A DNA stretch of 64,000 nt from an uncultured bacterium (GTDB lineage Bacteria; Cyanobacteriota; Vampirovibrionia; Gastranaerophilales; Gastranaerophilaceae). Position numbers and translations under genes: made by a program. Under the pieces are notes generated by a model. The model was not told the origin of the DNA. It did not search any database and worked only from the letters and a program-made list of their open reading frames with translations. Within the stretch, counting starts at the first letter, position 1, and the number at the start of each line of letters is the position of its first letter. Below are positions 50,475 through 60,147 of the stretch, in pieces. The DNA is taken from assembly GCA_949035555.1 (NCBI GenBank), contig CAROLD010000008.1, positions 5,678-69,677 on the forward strand, given 5' to 3'.

Positions 50475-51524
50475 TTAAATATGTTCGATTTGACACTTAA
50501 AATCAGAGACTTCAGCAAGTCTTCTCTCTATTTCATCAAAAGTCAACAAACCTTTTGTAGCTCCAAAAACTGAAACAACTCCCGCAGAGTTTACAGATGC
50601 AGCTTCAAGGGCTTTTGCAATATTTCTGTCATACTTTTTTAGTGCGGCACAAAAAGTTGAAGCAAAAGCATCACCGGCTCCAAGTGTTGAGGTTACCGGT
50701 CCGTCAAAGCAAGGGCAGTAATAATATTTTTCCCCGTCATATGCAAATGCACCTTTTTTACCATCAGTGATTACAATTATCTGCAAATCAGAAACTCTTA
50801 ATTTGCTAAACATTTCTTTTAAATCAGGATGAATGAGCTGGTCAGAAAATTTTGAATCTTTAGTATCCTGACGAAGTTGTATGCCAGTAGCCATAGTAGC
50901 TTCTTCTTTATTCATAACAACAATTTGTGCATATTCAAGAATGCTTTTTAAGTAAGTAAACCCTTTTTTAATACCTGTAGTTCCGGCATTAAAGCATACA
51001 TAAGTTCCATTATCTTTTGCAAATTTAACAATATCATCCAAAACTCTGTTACTGTCTCCGTTTAAAGGTGCAATATAAAGAAGTTTAGAATTTTTAATTG
51101 CTTCAAAATTAATTTCGTTTTCTTTAATATGCGCATTGGCTCCTCTATGAGCAAGAACGGTTCTGTCACCTTCAAAACTTGTTAGAATAATTGAAAAACC
51201 TGTACTGTCATCTACGCGCTGAATTACATTTGACAAGTCAACATTAGAGTTTTCAAAAGCCTTAAAAATACCTCTTGAATAAATATCATCACCAACCTTG
51301 AAAATTGCACCTGTTTTAAGCCCTAAATTCGCAAAATTAAATGCGGTATTTACGCCGCCACCGCCAATTTGAGAGTCAAAATCCGTAATTTCAAGTTTTG
51401 ATCCATAAGGATAACTCATAAATTCTGTATTTTTATCTTTTTTGCGGACGGAAACAATATTAGCATCATCACATTCCACAAAAACATCCATTGTTGCACT
51501 TCCGATTGTTATAACATCAAACAT
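50475..51524 (-). CDS. PfkB-family sugar kinase
   Basis: A 349-residue ribokinase-fold kinase. Motifs: IGSATMDVFVE at the start, the substrate site SQIGGGGVNTAFNFANLG, the nucleotide-binding VVMNKEEATMATG, and the PfkB signature TSTLGAGDAFASTF, whose GAGD holds the catalytic Asp. Family members phosphorylate sugars or nucleosides; the exact substrate (ribose, fructose, adenosine or other) is not readable by eye. AAGGGAG precedes the ATG. It is a separate unit from the two-component operon downstream. Confidence 0.92.
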   Translation of the reverse strand: MFDVITIGSATMDVFVECDDANIVSVRKKDKNTEFMSYPYGSKLEITDFDSQIGGGGVNTAFNFANLGLKTGAIFKVGDDIYSRGIFKAFENSNVDLSNVIQRVDDSTGFSIILTSFEGDRTVLAHRGANAHIKENEINFEAIKNSKLLYIAPLNGDSNRVLDDIVKFAKDNGTYVCFNAGTTGIKKGFTYLKSILEYAQIVVMNKEEATMATGIQLRQDTKDSKFSDQLIHPDLKEMFSKLRVSDLQIIVITDGKKGAFAYDGEKYYYCPCFDGPVTSTLGAGDAFASTFCAALKKYDRNIAKALEAASVNSAGVVSVFGATKGLLTFDEIERRLAEVSDFKCQIEHI

Positions 51525-51657
51525 AATAATTCTCCCTTTTTCAAGGACATTTTAACATAAAAATATTAAATTATGTGAATATTATTTAATCTGACCCGCA
51601 AAAATATTTATGTACGGATTTATAAAAAAACAGTGACAATTTATTTAAGGAAACCTC

Positions 51658-54222
51658 ATGAGAATACAATTTATTCCCAAATATTACGCAACAAACTGCA
51701 AAAAACCTAAATCTCAAAACAATCAGCACTCACAAAATAATATTATACATTCATCCTATAATCCGATAGCATATCAGGATTATAATATAAGTTTTGGTGC
51801 AAGAACCCCTGAAAACTTTTATGAATTCAATGCTGAAAGTATGCCGTACTCAATGCGAAACTACCTGAACTATGACAAAGAACAAAGACAGCATATGCCA
51901 CCTGAGCAGATGATGAATGAAGTTTTTAAACATCTTGATAATGCTGAAAATTTTGAAGATGTAAAAAGGCTATACCCAAATGAAGATTTATTCAAAAATC
52001 TTCATCCTTTAAGAAAAAACTCCAGAAAAGGTATTCTTTCAGAAATCAAAGTTGCAAGAGATTTGAGCGACACTCCGCTTTTAAAAGACGGCTCGGATGA
52101 CTTTGGTATGTATCTTCTAAAAAAGATTTATAAAGAAGGTAAAACACTGAAAGAAATCAGCAAAGATTTCTTGGAAAAAGATATAAATGAAGAATATAAG
52201 GGATTTATCACAGAACCCATAACCTATGATACAACTTCCGCTTACGGAATTAAATTCCCTAACAACGGTTTCTGGCATTCATTTATTTCGACAAGAGAAG
52301 AATACAAACAATTTTTTATAACTCTGCCGAAAAATACGATTGACCCGAACAGACTGGAAGCTCGTGCAAAATCAGAAAGCACAGGTTCAAAAACACAAAA
52401 AGCAGAGAATAATGATGATGTTCAGACTCCGAAAAAACAGGTACGAAAATACAAAACACCTAAATACAAAAGAGATCAATTAACGAAAGATATCCATAAT
52501 GCAAAAGGTGAAATTGATGGTGTTGAAAGAGCAATAAGAAAAAGATTTTCAAAAGATGATCCTGAAGCATCATTCATGATAAAATATTTAAGCCCGATTA
52601 TGACAGTAGCGGCGGACAGAGTACATCTCTCTGAAGAAATGAGATACTTCTTTGATACTGATGATAAGAATAAACAATTCGGACAATCTGAGATGCAACG
52701 CTTCTGGAAATCAAACCCTGAATTGCTTGGAAACTATTCTACTGCAATCACTGATACCATCGAACTTTTTGAGAGTGTTTACGGCGCAGGCGGGATGATT
52801 CCGATTAACAATCTGTATGAAGAAATTACTTCAAAAACAGAAAACCAAAAAGCAATTGATTATGTAACTCCTGAATTCCTTGAACTGCTTGACTATACTC
52901 AACATATAAAACCTTTAAGAGATGAACGTTATGCAAAACATGATATTGAACAGCAAGAATGGGAAGCTCATTTTAAAGAACGTTATGGCGATGTTATAGA
53001 AGAAGCCCGACAAACCGAACAAAAAACAGCAATACCGCCCGTTTCTACTGTTAAAGAAGCAATGGATAACGCAATGAAAGCTAATCCCGGAGTTAAATTT
53101 TATGATTTTGTAATAGATAACGATACAAAAGTTTCTTTTGCTGTAAATCTTGAAGAAGTTACAGCAGATAAACTTAAGGGTGAATATTGTAATATGCCAG
53201 CTTCATTTATCGCAAAATATACAAAATTCTTCCTTAGCCATCCTAAAGCTGATGAAAAGCTTCTTTTATCATTAGCCTGCGCAGGCAAAGAAATGAAAGA
53301 TTTGGGAACTTTCCTTGCCGACAAAAATTATACAGAAGAAGAAATGAATGATATGAACGCGAAAATTACAGAAAAGATAAATGAACGTTTATATTCTCCT
53401 CAAGAATTATTCGATATAATGAACAAAATTTATTCAGATTTTGAACAGAAAAATCCAAAATTTATGACACGGGTACAACAGGCAATAATGGAATATTCAA
53501 CCAGATTAACAGTACCTGACAACGAGTACTTAAAACAGCTTATTGACGAAAGATACAAACAAATGGAAGAAGCTGGACTAATTTCCGACGGTATCAGCAA
53601 TGAAAACAAATTAGCTACTTATACGACGGTTTATAGACAGGCTATGGATGCTATTGCGTCAATGAAAAGTCATAATATAGTTTTTCTAAACACTCGCAGC
53701 CTGGAAGCCGGCTTATCTTTCTTAAGAATAGGTAATACTATTGAAAATTATCCTGTTGAAATGGATAAAATTATGCGTAAATATACTACTCCGCTTACAA
53801 ATAATGAAAAAAATAAAATTATCAGAGTATTCATGGACAGCACGCTGAATATGGATCCATATGAAACCGAAAGCTTTAAAACTCCGGAATTATCAGGGTT
53901 TTTCAAAGCATGTATGGAAGCTCTTAAACGAAAAGAGAATAATAAATTCAAAAAAGAATTTATAAATATGGTTTCAAGCGAAGTTGTCACCTCAGACAAT
54001 ACAACTTTAAGATATCTTATAGACCCGAATGCTGATAAAAATCTGATTGATGCAAAAGTTGAATTTGAAGTCGGCAAATTGATGCAAAAAGATATTGAGG
54101 TATTTAAAATTCTTGCCTGCTTAGATAAAGATATTATGGATAAATATATTAAAAACACAAATCCTGATATGTATGCTCAACTTCTGGCTTACAGACAAGT
54201 ACATATGGGTGCGGATTTTTAG
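51658..54222 (+). CDS. Large lineage-type protein with N-terminal F-motif, unknown function
   Basis: An 854-residue protein with AAGGAAA before the ATG. It begins MRIQFIPKYYATN; a basic, Asn/Gln-rich stretch leads to ISFGAR at 44-49, the shared motif. The rest is predicted mainly helical and charged. Blocks include a short low-complexity Lys-rich linker (about 240-280), SFMIKYLSPIMTVAADRVHLSEEMRYFF, and a C-terminal all-helix half (about 470-850). No signal peptide, membrane helix, nuclease, ATPase or protease motif is visible. It is the largest unassigned gene here and is monocistronic, with a terminator after it. Confidence 0.75.
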   Translation: MRIQFIPKYYATNCKKPKSQNNQHSQNNIIHSSYNPIAYQDYNISFGARTPENFYEFNAESMPYSMRNYLNYDKEQRQHMPPEQMMNEVFKHLDNAENFEDVKRLYPNEDLFKNLHPLRKNSRKGILSEIKVARDLSDTPLLKDGSDDFGMYLLKKIYKEGKTLKEISKDFLEKDINEEYKGFITEPITYDTTSAYGIKFPNNGFWHSFISTREEYKQFFITLPKNTIDPNRLEARAKSESTGSKTQKAENNDDVQTPKKQVRKYKTPKYKRDQLTKDIHNAKGEIDGVERAIRKRFSKDDPEASFMIKYLSPIMTVAADRVHLSEEMRYFFDTDDKNKQFGQSEMQRFWKSNPELLGNYSTAITDTIELFESVYGAGGMIPINNLYEEITSKTENQKAIDYVTPEFLELLDYTQHIKPLRDERYAKHDIEQQEWEAHFKERYGDVIEEARQTEQKTAIPPVSTVKEAMDNAMKANPGVKFYDFVIDNDTKVSFAVNLEEVTADKLKGEYCNMPASFIAKYTKFFLSHPKADEKLLLSLACAGKEMKDLGTFLADKNYTEEEMNDMNAKITEKINERLYSPQELFDIMNKIYSDFEQKNPKFMTRVQQAIMEYSTRLTVPDNEYLKQLIDERYKQMEEAGLISDGISNENKLATYTTVYRQAMDAIASMKSHNIVFLNTRSLEAGLSFLRIGNTIENYPVEMDKIMRKYTTPLTNNEKNKIIRVFMDSTLNMDPYETESFKTPELSGFFKACMEALKRKENNKFKKEFINMVSSEVVTSDNTTLRYLIDPNADKNLIDAKVEFEVGKLMQKDIEVFKILACLDKDIMDKYIKNTNPDMYAQLLAYRQVHMGADF

Positions 54223-54226
54223 AAAT

Positions 54227-54256
54227 AAAAAAACGGGAATTTCTTCCCGTTTTTTT
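54227..54256. terminator. Bidirectional intrinsic terminator before pnp stop
   Basis: The stem AAAAAACGGGAA/TTCCCGTTTTTT with loop TTTC lies between two convergent genes. Confidence 0.9.
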
Positions 54257-54277
54257 ATTTAATATGTTCAGTAAAGC

Positions 54278-56416
54278 TTATTGAACTTTTGCTTTATCTT
54301 CTTCTGAAACACCTTTAATTGTTAAGTTAACTCTGCCTTTTTCATCAATTTTGATAACTTTAACAATTACTTCCTGTCCGATAGATAAATGCGGTTCAAT
54401 TGTTTCAATTCTTTCGTTGCACACTTGAGAAATGTGAACCATACCATCTTTACCGCCGCCTAATTCTACAAAAGCACCGATAGGTATAATTCTAACAACT
54501 TTACCTTTAATAACCATTCCAACTTCCGGCTTAAAAGTAAGATCTCTAATCATTTTAATAGCGATTTGAGCACCTTCCTGATCGTTAGAAGTAATAGTTA
54601 CAACACCGCTGTCCTGAATATCAATTTCAGCACCTGAAGCATCGATAATTGCACGAATTTGTTTTCCGCCAGGTCCGATAACAGTTCCGATATCTTCAGT
54701 CGGAATAGTTATTGTAGTAATGCTTGGTGCAAATGGAGACATTGGACCAGGTTCGGTGATTGCTTCTCTCATTTTGCCTAAAATATGCAATCTACCTTCT
54801 TTAGCCTGAGCTAAAGCTCTGCGCAATGTAGCATTAGCAATTCCTTTAGCTTTCATATCCATTTGAAGAGCAGTAATTCCTGTATCGTTACCTGTAACTT
54901 TGAAGTCCATATCACCAAGGAAATCTTCAATACCTTGAATGTCAGTTAGAACAACAGGTTCTTTGCCTTCTTCTGTAATCATACCCATTGCTACGCCGCC
55001 AATCATTGATTTTACAGGAACACCTGCATTCATCAATGCCATTGAAGAGCCGCAAGTTGAAGCCATTGAAGTTGAACCGTTTGATTCTAATACATCAGAT
55101 GTTACACGAATTGTGTATCCGAATTCTTCTTGAGATGGAAGCGCAGGAATATTCGCACGCTCAGCTAATGCACCGTGACCAACTTCACGTCTACCCGGAC
55201 CTCTTAAAGGTTTAACTTCACCAACAGAGAAACCAGGGAAAATATATTTATGCATATAAGTTTTTTCAGTTTCAGGATCAACACCGTCAAGTTCCTGTTT
55301 CATTGCAGGACCTGCGAGAGTTGCAACTGAAAGAACCTGAGTTTGACCTCTTGTAAATACAGCTGAACCGTGAGCACGAGGTATAACACCAACTTCGCAC
55401 CAAATAGGACGAACTTCTTCAGGTTTTCTTCCATCAGCTCTAACTCCTTCATCCAAAATCATTGTACGCATAATTTTCTTTTCAGCATTTTTAAATTCTT
55501 CTGCTACAAAGTCAATACCTGTTTCTTCAATGATTTGTTTAATATAATGATCATCAGCTAAAGCATCAATTTTTTCTTTAACTAATTTTTTAGCTTCTTC
55601 TAATTTTTGTTGTCTGTATGCTCTGTCAAAATTATGATATGCATCAAAAATCATAGCGCCGGCTGTTTCATTGATGATATTTTTTAACTCTGTTGTGTCG
55701 TATGGATTAACAAATTCTTGTTTTTCTACTTCACAAAGTTTTGCAAATTCAACTTGAGCTTCACATTGTTTTTTGATTTCTTGTTGAGCAAATTCAACAG
55801 CAGCCATAATATCGTCTTCTGTAACGAATTTACAACCAGCTTCAACCATGATTACAGAATCATGAGTACCTGCAACAACGATATCTAAATCTGATTCTTT
55901 AGCCTGTCTGTGAGTAGGGTTAGCAATCAAGTTACCTTCCGCATCTCTTGAAACTCTAACAGCACCGATAGGACCTTCAAAAGGTGCGCCTGAAAGCATT
56001 AATGCACAAGATGCACCTAACATAGCTAATGTATCAGGTTGATTTTCTTGATCGTAGCTGAATAATTGAGCAACGATTTGAATATCATTTCTATAACCTT
56101 TAGGGAATAAAGGTCTGATAGGTCTGTCAATCAATCTTGATACAAGGATAGCTTTATCACTTGCTTTACCTTCTGAACGATTGTAACCGCCAGGGATACG
56201 ACCGATTGAAGACATTCTTTCTTCATAATCAATTAATAATGGGAAAAAGTCGATACCAACTCTTGGTTCTTTGGAAACAACACAGTGAACAAATAACATT
56301 GTATCTCCGCATCTAACTGTAACAGAACCATTTGTTGATTGACCATACTTTCCGGTTTCAATAGTGACGGTTTTGCCGCCAATTTCTAATTGAAAGGATT
56401 TTGTTTCAGGTTTCAT
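54278..56416 (-). CDS. pnp: Polyribonucleotide nucleotidyltransferase (PNPase)
   Basis: A 3'-5' phosphorolytic exoribonuclease (712 residues) of RNA decay. Two RNase PH-like cores: the first with GKYGQSTNGSVTVRCGDTMLF and PLLIDYEERMSSIGRIPGGYNRSEG, the second with RGQTQVLSVATL, GRREVGHGALAERA and DIQGIEDFLGDMDFKVTG. A KH domain (IGTVIGPGGKQIRAI) and an S1 domain (GMVIKGKVVRIIPIGAFVELGGGKDGMVH) end the protein. AAAGG before the ATG at 56416 (MKPETKSFQLEI) fixes the start; an upstream extension to 56497 is not conserved in type. rpsO, its common neighbour, is absent. Confidence 0.97.
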   Translation of the reverse strand: MKPETKSFQLEIGGKTVTIETGKYGQSTNGSVTVRCGDTMLFVHCVVSKEPRVGIDFFPLLIDYEERMSSIGRIPGGYNRSEGKASDKAILVSRLIDRPIRPLFPKGYRNDIQIVAQLFSYDQENQPDTLAMLGASCALMLSGAPFEGPIGAVRVSRDAEGNLIANPTHRQAKESDLDIVVAGTHDSVIMVEAGCKFVTEDDIMAAVEFAQQEIKKQCEAQVEFAKLCEVEKQEFVNPYDTTELKNIINETAGAMIFDAYHNFDRAYRQQKLEEAKKLVKEKIDALADDHYIKQIIEETGIDFVAEEFKNAEKKIMRTMILDEGVRADGRKPEEVRPIWCEVGVIPRAHGSAVFTRGQTQVLSVATLAGPAMKQELDGVDPETEKTYMHKYIFPGFSVGEVKPLRGPGRREVGHGALAERANIPALPSQEEFGYTIRVTSDVLESNGSTSMASTCGSSMALMNAGVPVKSMIGGVAMGMITEEGKEPVVLTDIQGIEDFLGDMDFKVTGNDTGITALQMDMKAKGIANATLRRALAQAKEGRLHILGKMREAITEPGPMSPFAPSITTITIPTEDIGTVIGPGGKQIRAIIDASGAEIDIQDSGVVTITSNDQEGAQIAIKMIRDLTFKPEVGMVIKGKVVRIIPIGAFVELGGGKDGMVHISQVCNERIETIEPHLSIGQEVIVKVIKIDEKGRVNLTIKGVSEEDKAKVQ

Positions 56417-56560
56417 AATAAATACCTTTTCTTTCTGCGTCTCTTCTAAACGCCTTTTAGTTATACACTTCCGTTTACGAAAAATATTATACTTCAAACA
56501 GAAAGAAAATGCATAATTATTAATAGCAAAATTTTCTTTTGAGGCATTTTAAGTAATATT

Positions 56561-57121
56561 ATGATAAATAATAATTCATCAATAAGCTTTCAGGCTAAAT
56601 TTATAAATTCGACACAAATATTAAAAAATGCAGGGCAAAACATATACAAACCAATTAAAACATCCTTTCTGGAGATTGATACGACAAACAAAAATGACAT
56701 AGCCGCTCTGAGTGTAGTTGACAAATACTGGGACAACAGTTTTGCGTGTAATATTTACGCTACTGCAAATGCATTGAAACATGGAATATTTGATATAGAT
56801 GAATACAAAATATACGCACTCACAAAACAATTGAATAATTTTGATAAACTGGACGGAACTCAAATTTTAGGTTTAGCAGAGATTTCTCCAAAAACAGATG
56901 GAGCTATTTTTATTGATTATATTCAGGTTGCTCCTGAAAATATATATACAACACAACCTCAATATAAAAAGATAGGTTCAAGAATGCTGGATGCATTTAA
57001 AAATATAGCTGACAAAATAACATTAAAACCGAATTCAAAAGGTTCTGCGATATTTTATACTAAAAACGAATTTAAACCAACATTCAAAAATCAAGATATT
57101 TTTGAATGGGTAAGAGATTGA
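56561..57121 (+). CDS. GNAT-like acetyltransferase domain with N-terminal F-motif
   Basis: A 186-residue protein. It begins MINNNSSISFQAKFINS, with ISFQAK at 8-13, the shared motif. From about residue 35 the pattern fits a GNAT fold: ILGLAEISPKTDGAIFIDYIQVAPE (strands 3-4), QPQYKKIGSRMLDAFKNIA (the acetyl-CoA loop Q/R-x-x-G-x-G/A, with Ser-Arg after the Gly) and GSAIFYTKNEFKPT (the FYxKxGF element). The acetyl-CoA loop is imperfect, so activity is uncertain. There is no clear ribosome-binding site before the ATG. It ends 50 bases before tRNA-Lys. Confidence 0.65.
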   Translation: MINNNSSISFQAKFINSTQILKNAGQNIYKPIKTSFLEIDTTNKNDIAALSVVDKYWDNSFACNIYATANALKHGIFDIDEYKIYALTKQLNNFDKLDGTQILGLAEISPKTDGAIFIDYIQVAPENIYTTQPQYKKIGSRMLDAFKNIADKITLKPNSKGSAIFYTKNEFKPTFKNQDIFEWVRD

Positions 57122-57170
57122 TTTTTACACTTTACAGCAAGAATTTTCGTGCTATCATAAGAATGCAAAA

Positions 57171-57243
<73 letters not shown>

Positions 57244-57261
57244 AGTTTTTGCAAAACCGAC

Positions 57262-57285
57262 TTCCGAGATTTCGGAACTTTTAAT
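57262..57285 (+). terminator. Short hairpin after tRNA-Lys, possible terminator
   Basis: TTCCGA-GATT-TCGGAA is followed by CTTTTAAT, 18 bases after the tRNA. The stem is short, so termination is uncertain. Confidence 0.45.
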
Positions 57286-57329
57286 ATTAGAGAGTAAGTG
57301 TTTTAGTTTAAATAAGAGAAGGGGTAAAA

Positions 57330-59192
57330 ATGGTTTGTACATTAGATAAAAACAAAGTAAGTACAATTAGAAAAGCTCTGAAAGCTTTAGGTAAAAAGAA
57401 TTTTGTATTTATTATGCACAATGGAAGTTTCCCGTCGGCAGAAGGCGAAAATACAGGTTTTGGAACTGTTAATTCCAAGGGTGGAAAAAACTTTTTAGAA
57501 TATGCTGCAGGCTTGTTTGATGCTATACAAATGGGTCCGGCAGGCAAAACTAAAACCTCAGATTCTTCACCTTACACCGGTACTATTTTTTCAAATAACC
57601 CTTTATTCATTGATTTAAAAGAACTTACAACAGACAAATGGCATAATATTCTTTCTGTTGAAACCTTTAATGATATTGTTAGCAATAATCCGAACAAAGA
57701 TAAAAACAGAACAAGTTATTCTTACATAACAAAAAGACAATCAGAAGCGCTTTCTGAAGCTTATGATAACTTTATCAAATTAAACGATGAAAAACTAAAC
57801 AAAGAATTCACAGACTACAAACGCGAAAATGATTCATGGCTTGACAAAGACAGTCTTTATGAAGCTCTTACCATTGAAAATGAAACAGATTATTGGCCAA
57901 AATGGAAAAGCAACATTGATAAAAATCTGTTCAATCCAAAATCTTATGAAGAAAAAATGGAATTCGGAAAACGAATTGATGAAATTTCTAAAAAATATGC
58001 CAAAGAAATCGATAAATATAAATTCATCCAGTTTGTTTTGAATAAACAAAATATTGAAACAAAAAAACTTTCAGATGAAAAAGGCATCAAAATGATTGCA
58101 GACAGACAAGTTGCATTCTCAGACAGAGACACATGGGCGTACCAATCACTATTTTTAGACGGCTGGTGCCTTGGATGCCCTCCTGACTATTTTTCAAAAG
58201 ACGGACAGGCATGGGGCTTCCCGGTTATTGATCCTGAAAAACTTTATAACGAAGACGGAACGCTTGGCGAAGCCGGAATTTTGATGAAAAACTTATTCAA
58301 AAAAATGTTTCGTGAAAATCCTGGCGGGGTTCGAATTGACCACATCGTAGGCTTAATTGACCCGTGGGTTTATAAATCAGGTAAAAAACCAATGCCGGAA
58401 CAAGGTGCTGGAAGATTATATTCTTCTCCCGAACATCCGGAACTTTCAAAATATGCAATTGCAAAATTTGAGGATTTAGATCAAACTCTTGGCGCTGATA
58501 ATGAACACAGAGTAAAAAATCTTACAGATGAACAAATTAAACTATATGGCAGACTTATTGAAAAAATAGTAATTGCAGCAGCTAAAGAAGAAGGTCTGAC
58601 AAAAGATGCTATTGTCTGCGAAGACCTTGGAACTCTTACAACACCAGTAGCCGCTGTTATGAAAGAATATGAACTTTTAGGTATGAGATTAACTCAATTT
58701 ACAGTACCAACCGAACCTGAAGACCCATACAGATGCTGTAATATAAACGAAAATTGCTGGGCTATGGTAGGAACTCACGACAACAGACCTGTTACCTTAT
58801 GGGCTAAAGATTTAGTTAACACCCATGATGGTTACCTGCATGTTAAAAACCTTGTTGATGATTTGTTCAAAGATTGCGAAAATAAAGACGAAATAATTGT
58901 TAAAATGACGAATGATGCTGAATTCTTGAAAGAAACAAAACTTGTTGAATTATTTGCAAATAAAGCAGAAAATATCCAAATTTTCTTTACTGATTTCTTT
59001 AACATGAAAGAAACTTATAACACTCCAGGAACCTCTGGCGACAAGAATTGGAGCTTGAGACTTCCGAATAATTTTGATACTATGGAAACTATTAATTTGC
59101 CAGTTTTACTGAAAAAAGCTATAATAGCAAGAGGTAATGAATTTGCAAATGATAATATAAAAATAATTGAGGAACTCGATGAAATTCAATAA
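57330..59192 (+). CDS. malQ: 4-alpha-glucanotransferase (amylomaltase, GH77)
   Basis: Transfers alpha-1,4-glucan segments between maltodextrins in glycogen turnover. At 620 residues it is longer than the roughly 500-residue core because of inserts near 95-200. GH77 blocks: SPYTGTIFSNNPLFIDL, FLDGWCLGCPPDYFSKDGQAWGFPV, GGVRIDHIVGLIDPW (Asp nucleophile), VCEDLGTLT (Glu acid/base), GMRLTQF and GTHDNRPVT (third acidic residue). All three catalytic acids are present. AAGGGG precedes the ATG. It overlaps the next gene by 14 bases. It fits with glgC and the GT5-like protein in alpha-glucan metabolism. Confidence 0.95.
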   Translation: MVCTLDKNKVSTIRKALKALGKKNFVFIMHNGSFPSAEGENTGFGTVNSKGGKNFLEYAAGLFDAIQMGPAGKTKTSDSSPYTGTIFSNNPLFIDLKELTTDKWHNILSVETFNDIVSNNPNKDKNRTSYSYITKRQSEALSEAYDNFIKLNDEKLNKEFTDYKRENDSWLDKDSLYEALTIENETDYWPKWKSNIDKNLFNPKSYEEKMEFGKRIDEISKKYAKEIDKYKFIQFVLNKQNIETKKLSDEKGIKMIADRQVAFSDRDTWAYQSLFLDGWCLGCPPDYFSKDGQAWGFPVIDPEKLYNEDGTLGEAGILMKNLFKKMFRENPGGVRIDHIVGLIDPWVYKSGKKPMPEQGAGRLYSSPEHPELSKYAIAKFEDLDQTLGADNEHRVKNLTDEQIKLYGRLIEKIVIAAAKEEGLTKDAIVCEDLGTLTTPVAAVMKEYELLGMRLTQFTVPTEPEDPYRCCNINENCWAMVGTHDNRPVTLWAKDLVNTHDGYLHVKNLVDDLFKDCENKDEIIVKMTNDAEFLKETKLVELFANKAENIQIFFTDFFNMKETYNTPGTSGDKNWSLRLPNNFDTMETINLPVLLKKAIIARGNEFANDNIKIIEELDEIQ

Positions 59193-60042
59193 ATTACTAA
59201 AATCATTATTAACATTAGCTATCCTGTTATCAACTACAGGTGTAAGTTATGCATCAATCGCGACAGAAGCAAAACTTCAATACAACAAAGGGATTGATTA
59301 TTATCAACTAGGACAATTTGAAGAATCAGCATCTTGCTTTAAAAAAGCAATTGAGTTAGACCCAAACTATATTGATGCTTATTATAACCTGGGTTCAATT
59401 CTTGAATACATGCAACAGGATGAAGCGGCACTAACGGTATTTAAACAAATAATTCTTAGAAAACCGGACGATTTTGAATCTGTTTATAAAGCCGCATCTT
59501 TGAGCAAAAAACTCGGAGAAATAGAAAAAGCAAAAATGTATTTGACCCTTATCCCCACAGATTCAATGATTGGTCAAAGAGCAAAACAGCTTGCAGACTC
59601 AATGGAAACAGATATTCCAACTGCAAAAGCTGAACAAAATGAACCAAAATCATATGAGGAAGCCGCACCGCAAAATATTGAAAATGGGCTGTATAACGAC
59701 ATCTCCAGCCCTACCGGTATTGTAACGGATAAAGGCGGAAATCTCTATGTTGCAGGATTTTCTGATAACACTATTTACAAAATAGGTCCTGATAATAAAA
59801 AAATCGTTTATATAAAAAGTTCAAAAATCGATGGACCTATAGGACTTGCAATTGATAATCCGGGAAATATTTATATTGCAAATTACAACAAAGATAATGT
59901 TCTAAAAGTAGATACTAACGGGTCAATTACAGAACTTATCCATAATGTTCAAAAACCTTACTGTATGCATATTACGGGAAGCTTATTATTTGTATCATCT
60001 CAAGGAAGCAACTCTATTGTGCGCTACAAATTAGATAAATAA
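59179..60042 (+). CDS. Exported TPR and NHL-type repeat protein
   Basis: A 287-residue protein started at the ATG at 59179 behind GAGGAA, inside the malQ stop region. The signal peptide is MKFNKLLKSLLTLAILLSTTGVSYA. About three TPR units follow (YNKGIDYYQLGQFEESASCFKK, DAYYNLGSILEYMQQDEAALTVFKQ, DFESVYKAASLSKKLGE). A short linker leads to about three NHL-like beta-propeller blades (SPTGIVTDKGGNLYVAGFSDNTIYKI, GPIGLAIDNPGNIYIANYNKDNVLKV). Three blades are too few for a closed propeller, so it may assemble with partners. It is translationally coupled to malQ. Confidence 0.85.
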   Translation: MKFNKLLKSLLTLAILLSTTGVSYASIATEAKLQYNKGIDYYQLGQFEESASCFKKAIELDPNYIDAYYNLGSILEYMQQDEAALTVFKQIILRKPDDFESVYKAASLSKKLGEIEKAKMYLTLIPTDSMIGQRAKQLADSMETDIPTAKAEQNEPKSYEEAAPQNIENGLYNDISSPTGIVTDKGGNLYVAGFSDNTIYKIGPDNKKIVYIKSSKIDGPIGLAIDNPGNIYIANYNKDNVLKVDTNGSITELIHNVQKPYCMHITGSLLFVSSQGSNSIVRYKLDK

Positions 60043-60079
60043 TAGCAATTATTATCTTAGCTATAAAAAAATCAGCTGA

Positions 60080-60107
60080 TTGACTTACTAATAAGTTGAT
60101 ATAAAAA
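60080..60107 (+). promoter_or_regulatory. Putative promoter of the ECF sigma operon
   Basis: TTGACT and TAAAAA are separated by 16 bases. The perfect palindrome ATCAGCTGAT at 60071-60080 abuts the -35 box and may be an operator. Confidence 0.5.
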
Positions 60108-60116
60108 TAAAACTTT

Positions 60117-60147
60117 TCTCCTTAACATTGAGTTAAGGAGATTTTTT
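60117..60147 (+). promoter_or_regulatory. Hairpin that buries the ribosome-binding site of the ECF sigma gene
   Basis: TCTCCTTAAC (60117-60126) and GTTAAGGAGA (60132-60141) form a perfect 10-base-pair stem with loop ATTGA. The ribosome-binding site AAGGAG is in the 3' arm. Six T and the ATG follow directly, so the same element also has the form of an intrinsic terminator. Confidence 0.7.
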
